From positions 50,622 through 114,621 of the forward strand of contig FCNA01000098.1 of the NCBI GenBank assembly GCA_900018345.1: 64,000 nt of DNA, in the 5' to 3' direction. Of the stretch, positions 6,430-14,128 are shown piece after piece (position 1 is the first letter of the stretch; every line of letters begins with the position of its first letter). The notes beneath the pieces are model-generated. The model was not told where the DNA came from. It did no database searches and was given only the letters and a program-made list of their open reading frames with translations. Position numbers and translations under genes: made by a program. This DNA is from Clostridiales bacterium CHKCI006. GTDB taxonomy: Bacteria > Bacillota_I > Bacilli_A > Erysipelotrichales > Coprobacillaceae.

Positions 6430-7772
6430 TAGAAGATACCTTGACTTAACATCGCTTCAGCGACTTTCTCAAAGCCTGCGATATTTGCTCCGGCAATCAG
6501 GTCATAGCCTAAACCGTATTTTTCACTAGCTGTTCTACAAGCATTATGGATAGAAATCATGATCTGATGTAATTTCTCATCGACTTCTTCTCTGGTCCAG
6601 GCATAACGCATGGAGTTCTGACTCATTTCTAAAGCACTGCAGGCAACCCCACCGGCATTTGCAGCTTTCGCTGGTGCCAGAATACCGCCATTTTGAGTAA
6701 AGTAAGCGATCGCTTCTGGGGTGGTTGGCATATTGGCGCCTTCGATAATGTATTTAACGCCATTAGCCATTAAAGTCTTTGCTTCCTCTAAGCCGATTTC
6801 ATTTTGGGTGGCACAAGGGAAAGCCATGTCAGCTTTGATTCCCCATGGCTTTTCTTTAGGGAAGAACTGACAGTTGAATGTTTTGGCATAGTCTTCGAGC
6901 TTAACATCGTTTGAACCACGGATCTTCAGCAGGAAGTTGATCTTCTCATCGGTTGTAATACCTTCAGGATCATAGACGTAACCATCACGTCCGGAAATGG
7001 AAACGACCTTTGCACCATAGTCACGCGCTTTTAAACATACGCCCCAAGCGACATTACCGTAACCTGAACAGATAATGGTCTTGCCTTTTAAACTGTCATT
7101 AAAGTGTTTAAGGATCTCATCCGCAAAATACACTGCACCATAACCAGTCGCTTCAGGGCGAATTAATGATCCACCATATGTCAATGGTTTACCAGTTAAA
7201 ACACCATTCTCAAAGGCACCACGAATGCGGCGATATTGACCATACATATAACCAATTTCTCTGGATCCTACTCCGATGTCACCGGCTGGTACATCAATAT
7301 CAGGTCCGATATGACGATAGAGCTCAGTCATGAAGGCCTGGCAGAAACGCATGATCTCGCCATCGCTTTTTCCCTGTGGATCAAAATCAGAACCACCCTT
7401 GGCTCCGCCAATCGGTAATGTTGTCAGTGCGTTTTTGAAGACTTGTTCAAAGCCTAAGAACTTGATGATGCTCAAGTTTACGCTTGGATGGAAACGTAAG
7501 CCGCCTTTGTATGGACCGATTGAGCCATTGAACTGAACACGATAACCGCGATTGACCTGAACTTTGCCATTATCATCGACCCAGGTTACCCGGAAGGAGA
7601 TCGCACGTTCTGGTTCAACCATTCTTTCTAAAATACCAGCTTTTTCATAAGCAGGATTCTGGTCTAAAACAGGTTTTAATGTTTCTAAAACTTCTTCTAC
7701 AGCCTGATAGAATTCAGGTTCGTTTGGATTTCTTTTCTTTACAGAATCGAGTACTGTTTCAACGTAAGACAT
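6429..7772 (-). CDS. gdhA: NADP-type glutamate dehydrogenase
   Basis: Makes glutamate from 2-oxoglutarate and ammonium in the cytoplasm. The 447 residues match the hexameric small-subunit class. The substrate pocket GPYKGGLRFHPSVN and the catalytic segment PIGGAKGGSDFDP (catalytic Lys within GGAKGG) lie in the N-terminal domain. The Rossmann domain has SGYGNVAWG. Charged and basic residues in the cofactor region fit NADPH, but this is inferred from the family. SD GGGAGGT precedes the ATG. It stands alone between two terminators and has its own promoter at 7801-7829. Confidence 0.95.
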   Translation of the reverse strand: MSYVETVLDSVKKRNPNEPEFYQAVEEVLETLKPVLDQNPAYEKAGILERMVEPERAISFRVTWVDDNGKVQVNRGYRVQFNGSIGPYKGGLRFHPSVNLSIIKFLGFEQVFKNALTTLPIGGAKGGSDFDPQGKSDGEIMRFCQAFMTELYRHIGPDIDVPAGDIGVGSREIGYMYGQYRRIRGAFENGVLTGKPLTYGGSLIRPEATGYGAVYFADEILKHFNDSLKGKTIICSGYGNVAWGVCLKARDYGAKVVSISGRDGYVYDPEGITTDEKINFLLKIRGSNDVKLEDYAKTFNCQFFPKEKPWGIKADMAFPCATQNEIGLEEAKTLMANGVKYIIEGANMPTTPEAIAYFTQNGGILAPAKAANAGGVACSALEMSQNSMRYAWTREEVDEKLHQIMISIHNACRTASEKYGLGYDLIAGANIAGFEKVAEAMLSQGIF

Positions 7773-7800
7773 GTTGTTACCTCCCTTTATCTATGGTATC

Positions 7801-7829
7801 ATTGTAGCTCATTTATTTTAAAAAATAAA
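7801..7829 (-). promoter_or_regulatory. sigma-A type promoter of gdhA
   Basis: On the minus strand, -10 TACAAT (7806-7801) and -35 TTTATT (7829-7824) are separated by 17 bp. The SD of gdhA lies about 15 bases downstream of the expected start site. Confidence 0.5.
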
Positions 7830-7911
7830 GTTTTTTTATCAAAAATAGAATAAATTATTAATTCCATTTTGTCGGCAGATTTGTTAAAATGAGGATGAAA
7901 GTGGTGAGAAC

Positions 7912-8286
7912 ATGCGCTTTAAAGAATTACGCGGATTAGGAGTAGCGCTGCTATTAGCAATTTTAGATGGTGTATTGATTGGATTAAGCCTGCACGCGCA
8001 TGATCGGATGAAATTGATCGTTGCCCTGCTGTTATCTTTTTTAATTGTGATTTCGTTATTCATGCAATTCTATATTCGGTTATTTGATGACGGTGTCATA
8101 TGTTATCGAAGTTATATCGTGGCAATGTTGCCGCAGTTTGTTACTTATGACAGCATTCAAACAATTGAACAGCGAGGAAAGCATCATGTATGCCTTCATA
8201 CGGATCAAAAGACCTATCATCTTTATGTCTGGAAAGCAGATAAGCTGCGCCTTCAAATTGAGACTAAAACAAAGGCAGAGGTTTGA
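7912..8286 (+). CDS. small membrane protein, unknown function
   Basis: 124 residues. Two hydrophobic helices cover about residues 9-26 and 33-53, followed by a 70-residue soluble part rich in beta-forming residues (YDSIQTIEQRGKHHVCLHT). Two helices plus a small beta domain resemble YdbS/bPH-type membrane proteins, but no diagnostic motif is present and I do not assign a family. Start ATG 7912 is preceded by GGTGAG. It is transcribed divergently from gdhA, with about 140 bases between them. Confidence 0.65.
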   Translation: MRFKELRGLGVALLLAILDGVLIGLSLHAHDRMKLIVALLLSFLIVISLFMQFYIRLFDDGVICYRSYIVAMLPQFVTYDSIQTIEQRGKHHVCLHTDQKTYHLYVWKADKLRLQIETKTKAEV

Positions 8287-8671
8287 TCAACTGCCTTTTG
8301 CTGTGTCAAATTTAGACCCGTCTGAGTTAGTAGAGTAACTCTTTTTACGTCTTCATCGAACAATCACCGGTATGCTTCTTTGAGGTCAGGCATAAACTTG
8401 AAGTCAATGGGCTGATCCATCCTTCAATCCTGGTCAGGATGATCGAAGATCTGAGGATCCATAAAATGGATTACATTTAACGCCTTGCTCATGATTCTTG
8501 CAAAGGTTCTGCTGTCTAATGAACAGTAAACGTGCATGGACTGATCGTTCTTGTTTATTTCCGTTCTTCTTTGTTTCCTATGTGGCGATACTTTCGATTT
8601 GCAAGCCAAGCTTTATTGTTTTTAGATAGATTTTATGCTATAATCACTATCAATGAAAGGAAGGAAGATCT
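8287..8671. other. 385-bp gap with a possible decayed minus-strand ORF
   Basis: The gap after the membrane-protein gene shows no intact gene. On the minus strand, 8609-8424 reads as 61 residues ending SLDSRTFARIMSKALNVIHF and then a stop; it looks like part of a longer protein, but I cannot name it. The plus-strand sequence TGTCAAATTTAGACCCGTC at about 8302 looks like an IS end, yet no inverted partner was found. The last 60 bases hold the promoter of the next gene. Confidence 0.35.
8616..8644 (+). promoter_or_regulatory. promoter of the winged-helix gene
   Basis: -35 TTGTTT (8616-8621), 17-bp spacer, -10 TATAAT (8639-8644) with an extended TGC directly before it. Confidence 0.75.
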
Positions 8672-9025
8672 ATGAATCGTTTTTATCGTCAGGAGGATAT
8701 CGACCAGATTCTGAGCGGATACGATATTCAGAAAGACTTTTATGTACCTGGAGCCTTATTTAAGCAAATTGCCTATCGTAATTTACGGCTTGAAGTGAAA
8801 TGGGCTTATATCGGCTTGCTGCACCTTGTTCTCAGTGAACCACATTTCAACGATAATGGGGATGCGTTGTTAAGCTATGGTATTCAGCAGATGGCGATGC
8901 CGTTAGCGAAATTAATGAATAAAAAAGTGGATGAGGAAAAAGTGCATCAATATTTAAATGAGTTGCGAGAAGCAGATCTGATTGAATCCGTGAATGGACA
9001 GGATCTGTTAGTGAATATTGTCTAA
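8672..9025 (+). CDS. winged-helix protein resembling the N-terminal domain of RepA/DnaD-type initiators
   Basis: 117 residues. The pattern FYVPGALFKQIAYRNLRLEV, then WAYIGLLHLVL, then LAKLMNKKVDEEKVHQYLNE and a short hydrophobic end, is that of the winged helix in RepA_N and DnaD-like replication proteins. The C-terminal part of such initiators is missing, so this is a single-domain protein. Its role is unknown; a chromosomal copy with its own promoter and terminator is unlikely to be a plasmid initiator. SD GGAAGGAAG precedes ATG 8672. Family assignment is by pattern only. Confidence 0.5.
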   Translation: MNRFYRQEDIDQILSGYDIQKDFYVPGALFKQIAYRNLRLEVKWAYIGLLHLVLSEPHFNDNGDALLSYGIQQMAMPLAKLMNKKVDEEKVHQYLNELREADLIESVNGQDLLVNIV

Positions 9026-9026
9026 A

Positions 9027-9051
9027 AGGATAGAGTGTGCTCTATCTTTTT
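9027..9051 (+). terminator. terminator after the winged-helix gene
   Basis: Stem GATAGAG (9029-9035) with CTCTATC (9040-9046), loop TGTG, then five T residues. Confidence 0.85.
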
Positions 9052-9073
9052 GTTATGAGGAAAGGGGATAGCG

Positions 9074-10240
9074 ATGACTAACTTTTTAATTAAACATCTG
9101 ATCAAAAATGCAGACGATGTGAAAAATGATCAGGTGCGGGAAGCTTATGGAACGTTGACCAGCCTGATCAGTATTTTATGCAATGCCGTTTTATGTGTCT
9201 TTAAGATGCTTGTGGGTATTTTATCTCACTCGGTCTCGATTCAGGCGGATGCTTTAAATAACCTTTCAGATGCCGGCAGCAATGTGGCAACCTTATTTGG
9301 TTTTAAGCTTGCAGGCAAGCATCCGGATAGTGATCATCCTTACGGACATGGTCGAATCGAATATATCACTGGAATGATCATTGCTTTTTTGATCATTTTG
9401 GTTGCTTTATCATCGTTTAAAGAATCTGTCACCAAGATCTTTCATCCAGAAGCAATTAGTTTTAGCTATGTGACGTTAGGGGTGCTCCTGTTTTCAATTG
9501 CCGTCAAGTTGTGGATGGGATATTTTAATCGAAAAATTGGTGATAAGATCGATTCCAGCAGTTTAAAGGCAGCCAGTCAGGATAGTTTGAATGACGTGAT
9601 CTCAACATCGGCAACATTGTTTTCACTGGTCTTTGCCAAATTCAATTCTTTTCCAATCGATGGTTATATTGGTTTTTTTGTTTCTATTTTTGTATTTAAA
9701 GCCGGACTGGATGTTTTTTCAGATACAGTCACACCACTGCTGGGAAAAGCACCGGATCCAGCTTTTGTCAATGCGATTCACGAATTTGTGATGAGTCATG
9801 AGAGTGTCATTGGTGTCCATGATCTGATGGTCCATGACTATGGTCCTTCGCGTTGTTTTATCACTTTACATGCTGAAGTATCCAGCGATGCAGATCTTCT
9901 GGCGATTCATGATGAAATCGATCAGATAGAAAGGGAGATGCTGGAAAAATTTCATGCCCTGACAACCATCCATATGGATCCTATCGTTACGAATGATCCT
10001 TTCACCAATGAACTGCGTGAGAAAACAGCCTCTTGTGTGAAGGAAATTAATGAAAATTACAGTATTCATGATTTCCGCATCGTTCCGGGTCCTACCCATA
10101 CCAATCTTATCTTTGATGTGGTGCTGCCGGCTGATGATTATCGGGATGAAATAGCTCTGAAGAAAGTTATTGATGAAAAAATCAAACAGATCAACCCCAA
10201 ATACTACACCGTTATTAATGTCGATCACAGTTATATCTAG
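9074..10240 (+). CDS. cation diffusion facilitator (CDF) metal efflux transporter
   Basis: Inner-membrane metal/proton antiporter that exports divalent cations. The N-terminal half has six predicted membrane helices. The helix-2 site appears as SIQADALNNLSDAGSN and the following loop as HPDSDHPYGHGRIEY; the helix-5 site is AASQDSLNDVIST. These paired Asp/His positions form the transport site. The C-terminal 100 residues (HDLMVHDYGPSRCFITLHAE) form the cytoplasmic dimerisation domain, followed by a roughly 80-residue extension. Zn, Mn or Fe cannot be decided from sequence alone. It is monocistronic: a terminator lies upstream and another at 10220-10252. Confidence 0.92.
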   Translation: MTNFLIKHLIKNADDVKNDQVREAYGTLTSLISILCNAVLCVFKMLVGILSHSVSIQADALNNLSDAGSNVATLFGFKLAGKHPDSDHPYGHGRIEYITGMIIAFLIILVALSSFKESVTKIFHPEAISFSYVTLGVLLFSIAVKLWMGYFNRKIGDKIDSSSLKAASQDSLNDVISTSATLFSLVFAKFNSFPIDGYIGFFVSIFVFKAGLDVFSDTVTPLLGKAPDPAFVNAIHEFVMSHESVIGVHDLMVHDYGPSRCFITLHAEVSSDADLLAIHDEIDQIEREMLEKFHALTTIHMDPIVTNDPFTNELREKTASCVKEINENYSIHDFRIVPGPTHTNLIFDVVLPADDYRDEIALKKVIDEKIKQINPKYYTVINVDHSYI

Positions 10241-10252
10241 TGATCGACTTTT
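10220..10252 (+). terminator. terminator of the CDF gene
   Basis: Stem GTCGATCAC (10220-10228) with GTGATCGAC (10240-10248), then TTTTG and TTTT. The left arm lies in the last codons of the gene. Confidence 0.8.
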
Positions 10253-10309
10253 GCTTTTAGATTCCCAAAATGTTCAATGAATTTCACAAACCGTTCACTT
10301 CTAAAGACC

Positions 10310-10338
10310 TTGACAAGAAAAAATGAAAAGGTTAATAT
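10310..10338 (+). promoter_or_regulatory. promoter of the C39-type peptidase gene
   Basis: -35 TTGACA (10310-10315), 17-bp spacer, -10 TAATAT (10333-10338). Confidence 0.75.
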
Positions 10339-10372
10339 AAATTTATCATCTTTTAGATAGGAGGGAATGCGA

Positions 10373-11806
10373 TTGAGCCAAAAGCGTAGAAGATTGAACT
10401 ATCGAGCTAAAATCTTAATTGGTCTAGTGGGATTCATTGTCATTGCTGCAATTATGATTCTTTATGGACGGTCTCAGATTTCTGCCAAAAATAGTGGCTA
10501 CATTACTTTTGAAATAGGAGAGCCTGTCAGCACACAAATCGATGACTATTTAAATCTCTATTTTTATTCAGAATCCGAAAAACAGACAATGTCCAGTGAA
10601 ATGGAACTTATCGTAGATGATTTAAAATATATTGATGAAGATAACACGCTGCCTGCGATTGGTACTTATACAGCCATCTTACGTTATGATGGACATATTT
10701 ATCCTCTGATCCTGACTTATCAGGATACACTTGCGCCGACCATTGAATGTCCAGAGATCTTTCCATATATGGATGAGGAATTTGATTTAAATACAGCCAT
10801 TACCGTCTCTGACAATTCTATGCGTAACTGTGAGGTGAGCATCAATGCAGATGCCTTAGATCTATCCACACAGGGAAAGTACACGGTGAGTGTGAGTGCA
10901 ACGGATGTGAATGGGAATTCGACGACACAGAGCTTTAATGTTGAGGTTCGAGATATCAGTGCCCCTGAACTCAGCGGTGTCGAAGATATTTTTGTTCCTC
11001 TGAATAGTTCTGTCAGCATGAGTGGGGGCATATTGGCCACTGATAATGTCGATGGTGACTGTACGGCGAATATTCAGACAAGCGGCGAAGTGGATTACAG
11101 TCAAGTAGGGGCATATCCTGTCACATACACGATTCAGGATAGTGCAGGGAATGAAACATCAGCATCACGTACCATATACGTCGGTGAGTCCTCATTACGT
11201 CTAGATGAAGTTCCAATGATTCTACAGATGCCTGAATATTACAATGGCTGTGAAGCAACGTGTGCAACCATGCTGCTGCAGTACTATGGCTATGACATCA
11301 GTTTGGAAGAGATGGCAGAAAGTGTTCCTTCCATGACCATGGAAACAGTGGATGGACAATTGTATGGCCCAGATCCTAATGAGGCGTTTGCTGGTAATAT
11401 GAGCGAAACAGGCTACGGCGTGTATTTAAAGCCTATTCTGAATACGATGCAGAATCTGATTGATGCAAATGGTGGAAGCCATCAGGTCCGAGATCTAACC
11501 GGTTCTAGTGCAAAGGCACTTTACTATTACTTGAATACCGGCCATCCTGTACAGGTGTGGGTCACGACCAATATGTTAGATGTATCTTATTCTGATACGA
11601 TTAGCTGGTATGTCAAACAAAGTGATGGGACATACACCGAAACTGAAATTGTTTTCCCGCTAAATGAACATTGTCTGGTCCTGATTGGATATGATGAGGA
11701 TAGTGTTTATTTGAATGACCCATTGCGAGGTCTGGCAATCATCGATAAAACAGACTTTGAGACGGCCTATGCAAGCATGGGCGCCATGGCACTGATTATT
11801 GAATAA
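10373..11806 (+). CDS. membrane-anchored C39-like cysteine peptidase with Ig-like domains
   Basis: About 477 residues. A single hydrophobic helix near residues 13-33 after a basic N-terminus acts as an uncleaved signal anchor. Two bacterial Ig-like (DUF5011-type) repeats follow, with ITVSDNSMRNCEVS and ILATDNVDGDCTANI as their first strands. The C-terminal 190 residues are a peptidase C39-like domain: the nucleophile Cys is in YNGCEATCATMLL, the His in NEHCLVLIGYD and the Asp in NDPLRG. Such proteins act at the cell surface; the substrate is unknown. The start is taken as TTG 10373 because AGGAGGG (10359-10365) lies 7 bases before it and only 1 base from ATG 10367. Confidence 0.82.
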   Translation: MSQKRRRLNYRAKILIGLVGFIVIAAIMILYGRSQISAKNSGYITFEIGEPVSTQIDDYLNLYFYSESEKQTMSSEMELIVDDLKYIDEDNTLPAIGTYTAILRYDGHIYPLILTYQDTLAPTIECPEIFPYMDEEFDLNTAITVSDNSMRNCEVSINADALDLSTQGKYTVSVSATDVNGNSTTQSFNVEVRDISAPELSGVEDIFVPLNSSVSMSGGILATDNVDGDCTANIQTSGEVDYSQVGAYPVTYTIQDSAGNETSASRTIYVGESSLRLDEVPMILQMPEYYNGCEATCATMLLQYYGYDISLEEMAESVPSMTMETVDGQLYGPDPNEAFAGNMSETGYGVYLKPILNTMQNLIDANGGSHQVRDLTGSSAKALYYYLNTGHPVQVWVTTNMLDVSYSDTISWYVKQSDGTYTETEIVFPLNEHCLVLIGYDEDSVYLNDPLRGLAIIDKTDFETAYASMGAMALIIE

Positions 11807-11833
11807 GGCCGGATATTTCATAAGCGATCTACG

Positions 11834-11858
11834 AAAAACCCGCACATCGTGCGGGTTT
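11834..11858 (-). terminator. terminator of the DUF5655-like gene
   Basis: Stem AAACCCGCAC (11836-11845) with GTGCGGGTTT (11849-11858), loop ATC; the A run 11834-11838 gives the U tract on the minus strand. It may also end the convergent C39 gene. Confidence 0.85.
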
Positions 11859-12255
11859 AAACATGTGTGATCTTCGGAATAGAGGTTAACTCATTTTCCC
11901 GATAAGCCAGGTCGATCCACTGCAAGATGTCCGTGTCTAAATCCTGCACACAGTGCAGAAATAGATGATGCAGCCAAACATTAGCATAAGGTTCTGTAAT
12001 TTGGACAAACCGGGAATTATCTAATCGCTTGGATAGAAAGACGGATAAAATCAAATACGGCTCCTGCCCGGCTTTTTTGCGGTGTGGAAGAGTGACCACC
12101 AGGTAAGGGAGCTCGTCGTGCACAAAGGCAATCTGGCTGGCCTGACAGGCAATCACGGTTGCAGGGTAACGTTCTTGCAGAGTTGTCTTTAATTTTTCAT
12201 AAATGGTTAATAATTCAGGTGTTTTCTTTAGGGCATCTAACATATTATCTAGCAT
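11857..12255 (-). CDS. DUF5655-like protein
   Basis: 132 residues, cytoplasmic. The block YLILSVFLSKRLDNSRFVQI then TEPYANVWLHHLFLH and WIDLAYRE follows the pattern of DUF5655 domains, which occur alone or fused to restriction-modification-associated modules. No catalytic residues are known for this family. SD AAAGGGG precedes the ATG at 12255. It is convergent with the C39 gene and shares its terminator hairpin. The family call rests on remembered motif order, not a search. Confidence 0.55.
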   Translation of the reverse strand: MLDNMLDALKKTPELLTIYEKLKTTLQERYPATVIACQASQIAFVHDELPYLVVTLPHRKKAGQEPYLILSVFLSKRLDNSRFVQITEPYANVWLHHLFLHCVQDLDTDILQWIDLAYRENELTSIPKITHV

Positions 12256-12385
12256 GATCCCACCCCTTTCTTTAAATTTATTGTAACATATTTTTGACTC
12301 GCTTGAAAAATGATATGACTATTCGCTCTCAAAGAATTGAAGTGCGTTTTGGGGCGTGCTAAAATGGATTCAAGGAGGAAGAAAG

Positions 12386-12961
12386 ATGAGTGAAAAGGAA
12401 AAAAGGGATCTGGGCGAATGGTATGATGCTAATTTTGATGAAGAACTGCTTGAAGAGCGCGTTGCAGCGATAGATCTTTGCTTTGATCTGAATCAGACGC
12501 GTCAGTCTGAACGAGAGAAACGTCAGCAGATCCTCCAGCAATTAATCGGGAAAGCCGGAGAAGGTCTGGAAGTTATCAGTCCTTTTAGCTGCGATTATGG
12601 TTATCATATTCATTTGGGAAAACAGGTCTTCATTAATACGAATTGTTATTTGATGGATTGTGCACCGATCACGATTGGGGATCATGTGTTTATTGGTCCG
12701 CATTGCGGTTTTTACACAGCCAGCCATCCGTTGAATTATACAATGCGCAACGCGGGACTGGAAAAAGCATTGCCTATTACGATTGGATCTAATGTCTGGT
12801 TTGGTGGACATGTTGTCGTTCTGCCCGGCGTAACCATTGGTGATGGTTGTGTGATTGGGGCAGGTAGTGTGGTTACCCATGATATTCCTGCCAATAGTGT
12901 GGCCGTTGGTTCGCCTTGTCGCGTCATCTCAACCATTGATCAAGATGATCGGACACGTTAG
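12386..12961 (+). CDS. maltose/galactoside-type sugar O-acetyltransferase
   Basis: Hexapeptide-repeat enzyme of 191 residues that transfers acetyl from acetyl-CoA to a sugar hydroxyl. The N-terminal Mac domain (EWYDANFDEELLEERVAAID) is followed by left-handed beta-helix turns such as ITIGDHVFIGPHCGF, TIGSNVWFGGHVVVLPGVTI and VIGAGSVVTHDI. The catalytic His is in TASHPLNYTMR. ATG 12386 is chosen over GTG 12356 because AAGGAGG at 12372-12378 is correctly spaced. The in vivo substrate is not inferable. It is transcribed alone. Confidence 0.92.
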   Translation: MSEKEKRDLGEWYDANFDEELLEERVAAIDLCFDLNQTRQSEREKRQQILQQLIGKAGEGLEVISPFSCDYGYHIHLGKQVFINTNCYLMDCAPITIGDHVFIGPHCGFYTASHPLNYTMRNAGLEKALPITIGSNVWFGGHVVVLPGVTIGDGCVIGAGSVVTHDIPANSVAVGSPCRVISTIDQDDRTR

Positions 12962-12989
12962 CTTCTGTGAAAACAACAGAAGCTTTTTT
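12960..12989 (+). terminator. terminator of the acetyltransferase gene
   Basis: Stem AGCTTCTGT (12960-12968) with ACAGAAGCT (12976-12984), then T residues to 12989. Confidence 0.88.
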
Positions 12990-13123
12990 GATACTGTTTA
13001 CTTTTAGATATTTTGAGAAAGCTGTCCGTTTTAGGCAAACAGGAATAGATAAGAAATAAGCTGTCTTTTTATATTTTAGTGAGATATAATAAAAATAGCA
13101 TAAGCAGGAGGGAGGACGGCTCT

Positions 13124-13150
13124 ATGGGAATCTTTGTCAGCTTGTTATAG
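13124..13150 (+). CDS. possible leader peptide MGIFVSLL
   Basis: An eight-codon ORF (ATG 13124, stop TAG 13148-13150) behind a very strong SD, AGGAGGGAGG at 13106-13115, and 33 bases after a TATAAT (13085-13090). It ends at the base of a hairpin (13149-13180) and lies 65 bases before the alpha/beta hydrolase start. The peptide contains Ile-Phe-Val, also present in the stalling peptide of ErmC leaders (MGIFSIFVIS). The layout fits a cis-acting regulatory uORF. No function is proven. Confidence 0.45.
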   Translation: MGIFVSLL

Positions 13151-13180
13151 CAAGGTGGATCTTGATTATTGCGCCTTGCT
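13149..13180 (+). promoter_or_regulatory. leader hairpin, possible attenuator
   Basis: AGCAAGGTG (13149-13157) pairs with CGCCTTGCT (13172-13180) with one G-U pair. The right arm can instead pair CCTTG with CAAGG at 13192-13196, or GCCTT with the SD region at 13206-13210 (GAGGC). These pairings exclude each other. No T run follows, so any control would be translational rather than transcriptional. Confidence 0.4.
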
Positions 13181-13215
13181 GATCAGTCAAACAAGGAATG
13201 ATTAGGAGGCTAATA

Positions 13216-13968
13216 ATGGCATATTTTCATTATCAATCAAATAAGATCTTTTATAAGGAAGCCGGTGTTGGGACCCCGCTGATCATGCTGCATGGTGACA
13301 CGGCTTCATCTGTGATGTTTGAGTTCATATTACCTTTGTATCAAGAAAACTTTCGCGTTATCCTGATGGACTTCTTAGGGAATGGACGATCAGACAGGGT
13401 CTTGGCATTTCCTGAAAATCTCTGGATAACTCAGGCTGAACAAGTGATCGCACTTATTGAACATTTGCAGCTAGCGCAAGTCCACCTCTTAGGAACGAGT
13501 GGTGGTGCCTGGGTAGCAATCAACACAGCGTTAAAACGTCCAGATCTCATTTCTAAGGTGGTTGCTGATAGTTTTGATGGCAGAAGTCTGCATGAAAACT
13601 TTGCGAACAACCTTTTACAGGAAAGAGAAATGGCAAAGCATGATCTTTATGCAAGACAATTTTATGAATGGTGTCAGGGTGATGACTGGGAAACGGTCGT
13701 GGATCTGAATACCCAGGCACTGCTTCAATGTGCTACCGATAGAATTTCTTTATTCTGCCAGCCGTTAGAAACGTTAGGTGTTCCTATACTTTTCATGGGC
13801 AGTTTAGAGGATGATATGTGTCGCCAAAATATGCTGGAAGAATATACAGAAATGAAACAGCTTGTTCCTCATGGCATGATTCATCTTTTTGAATCAGGAG
13901 GTCATCCTTCGATTTTGACCAATGCCGAACGCTCTTGTCAAGTCATTACAGACTTTTTCAAGCGTTAG
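13216..13968 (+). CDS. alpha/beta hydrolase
   Basis: 250 residues, cytoplasmic, alpha/beta hydrolase fold. The oxyanion-hole segment is LHGDTAS. The nucleophile elbow is GTSGG (Ser in LLGTSGGAW). The acid is probably in MGSLEDDM and the catalytic His is in ESGGHPS. Fold and triad are clear, but esterase, lactonase or other specificity cannot be read off. Some inducible antibiotic esterases have this fold, which is of interest given the possible leader peptide upstream; this is speculation. ATG 13216 has SD AGGAGG at 13204-13209; ATG 13198 lacks a usable SD. It is monocistronic. Confidence 0.88.
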   Translation: MAYFHYQSNKIFYKEAGVGTPLIMLHGDTASSVMFEFILPLYQENFRVILMDFLGNGRSDRVLAFPENLWITQAEQVIALIEHLQLAQVHLLGTSGGAWVAINTALKRPDLISKVVADSFDGRSLHENFANNLLQEREMAKHDLYARQFYEWCQGDDWETVVDLNTQALLQCATDRISLFCQPLETLGVPILFMGSLEDDMCRQNMLEEYTEMKQLVPHGMIHLFESGGHPSILTNAERSCQVITDFFKR

Positions 13969-13976
13969 ATAGGACC

Positions 13977-14013
13977 AAAAACAGCGGTTAATGATCATTG
14001 ACCGCTGTTTTTA
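13977..14013 (+). terminator. terminator of the alpha/beta hydrolase gene
   Basis: Long near-perfect stem: ACAGCGGT with ACCGCTGT and an inner AATGATCATT, flanked by A and T runs. Confidence 0.88.
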
Positions 14014-14100
14014 TTTACTAAGATAGATTTTATTGACATAGATGAAAGCACATAAGCAAAAAGCTGGAGAATAGATGATCACGGTCGATCAAACATCGTC

Positions 14101-14128
14101 AAAAAAGAGTGAATCAACGTTCACTCTT
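14101..14128 (-). terminator. terminator of the M28 peptidase gene
   Basis: Stem AAGAGTGAA with TTCACTCTT around a 6-base loop; the A run from 14101 gives the minus-strand U tract. Confidence 0.8.

Noticed and set aside
8302..8320. IS-end-like sequence TGTCAAATTTAGACCCGTC
   Set aside because: No inverted partner and no transposase text nearby; kept only as a note in the gap description.
10720..11104. long minus-strand ORFs inside the C39 peptidase gene
   Set aside because: They shadow a well-supported plus-strand gene and show no SD or family motifs.
13198..13215. ATG 13198 as start of the alpha/beta hydrolase
   Set aside because: No SD at proper distance; the AGGAGG at 13204-13209 lies inside that frame and serves ATG 13216.
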